From: Nemertoderma westbladi
Lineage: Eukaryota; Xenacoelomorpha; Nemertodermatida; Nemertodermatidae
NCBI GenBank assembly: GCA_032718475.1
Contig: JAUCBJ010005608.1
Location: 1-42,077 of the forward strand
Reading direction: 5' to 3'
DNA: 42,077 bases
Part shown: positions 41,929 to 42,077 of the stretch, one piece after another
Numbering within the stretch: position 1 is the stretch's first letter
Layout: each line of letters begins with the position of its first letter
Position numbers and translations under genes: made by a program
The notes under the pieces: model-generated
What the model saw: only the letters and a program-made list of their open reading frames with translations
What the model was told of the DNA's origin: nothing
Database searches by the model: none

Positions 41929-42077
41929 AAATTTTCACTATGCCTAGCTAGCGTATTTAGATAGTGGTCCAATAATTATCCGCAAGTGAAAAAGTGATCT
42001 CCTGCACAAATTGACCGCAGGTGAAATAAAGTTTCGTTTATTGTTTTGGTTAGAAAACAGACACTGTAACCTAATCC
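41929..42077 (+). other. 3' UTR of the hAT gene, cut by the window end
   Basis: An AATAAA polyadenylation signal lies at about 42024. The right terminal repeat of the element is not reached. Confidence 0.5.

Overview
The window looks like gene-poor nuclear DNA from an invertebrate animal, probably aquatic. This is inferred from the repeat content: two BEL/Pao LTR retrotransposons, a restriction-like-endonuclease (RLE) non-LTR retrotransposon, an intron-containing hAT/ZMYM-type transposase gene, a TTAA-ended DNA element, foldback DNA and several satellites. The transposase gene has GT-AG introns. No rRNA gene, CRISPR array or operon is visible, and no ordinary host gene can be identified with confidence. 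The species cannot be named from the sequence.

Layout. 1-1105 is a minus-oriented TTAA-type element cut by a 656-bp solo LTR with a 5-bp target duplication. 2470-4055 is a tandem satellite whose units carry CTCF-like motifs about 134-170 bp apart; a 13-bp minisatellite follows at 4194. 6233-7797 is a second TTAA-type element with a 163-bp internal satellite. 8974-24079 is a decayed BEL element (BEL-1). Inside its 3' noncoding/LTR part lies an apparently intact RLE-type retrotransposon (16476-21540) encoding 1567 aa. 25434-26263 is a foldback element with two arms of about 400 bp. 26763-33330 is a young BEL element (BEL-2) whose gag-pol frame is broken by one in-frame stop. 33648-34100 is a minus-strand tail of another non-LTR reverse transcriptase. 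34165-34471 holds two nested inverted repeats. 34510-34989 is an unassigned ORF. 35704-38028 is a minus-strand cluster of unidentified, mostly broken ORFs. 38124 to the window end is a hAT-type element whose transposase gene can be read as three exons in consistent phase (812 aa).

How it fits together. The window is a nested record of transposition: solo LTR inside a DNA element, RLE element inside a BEL element, SINE-like sequence inside a transposase intron. The most unusual object is the RLE-type element. It combines an N-terminal CXC-like cysteine cluster, roughly 49 in-frame decapeptide repeats, an intact reverse transcriptase, a zinc knuckle and an endonuclease, and is embedded in a gtac-rich repeat that continues on both sides. 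Second in interest are the array of CTCF-like motifs, the direct-repeat-flanked hAT intron and the unidentified minus-strand cluster.
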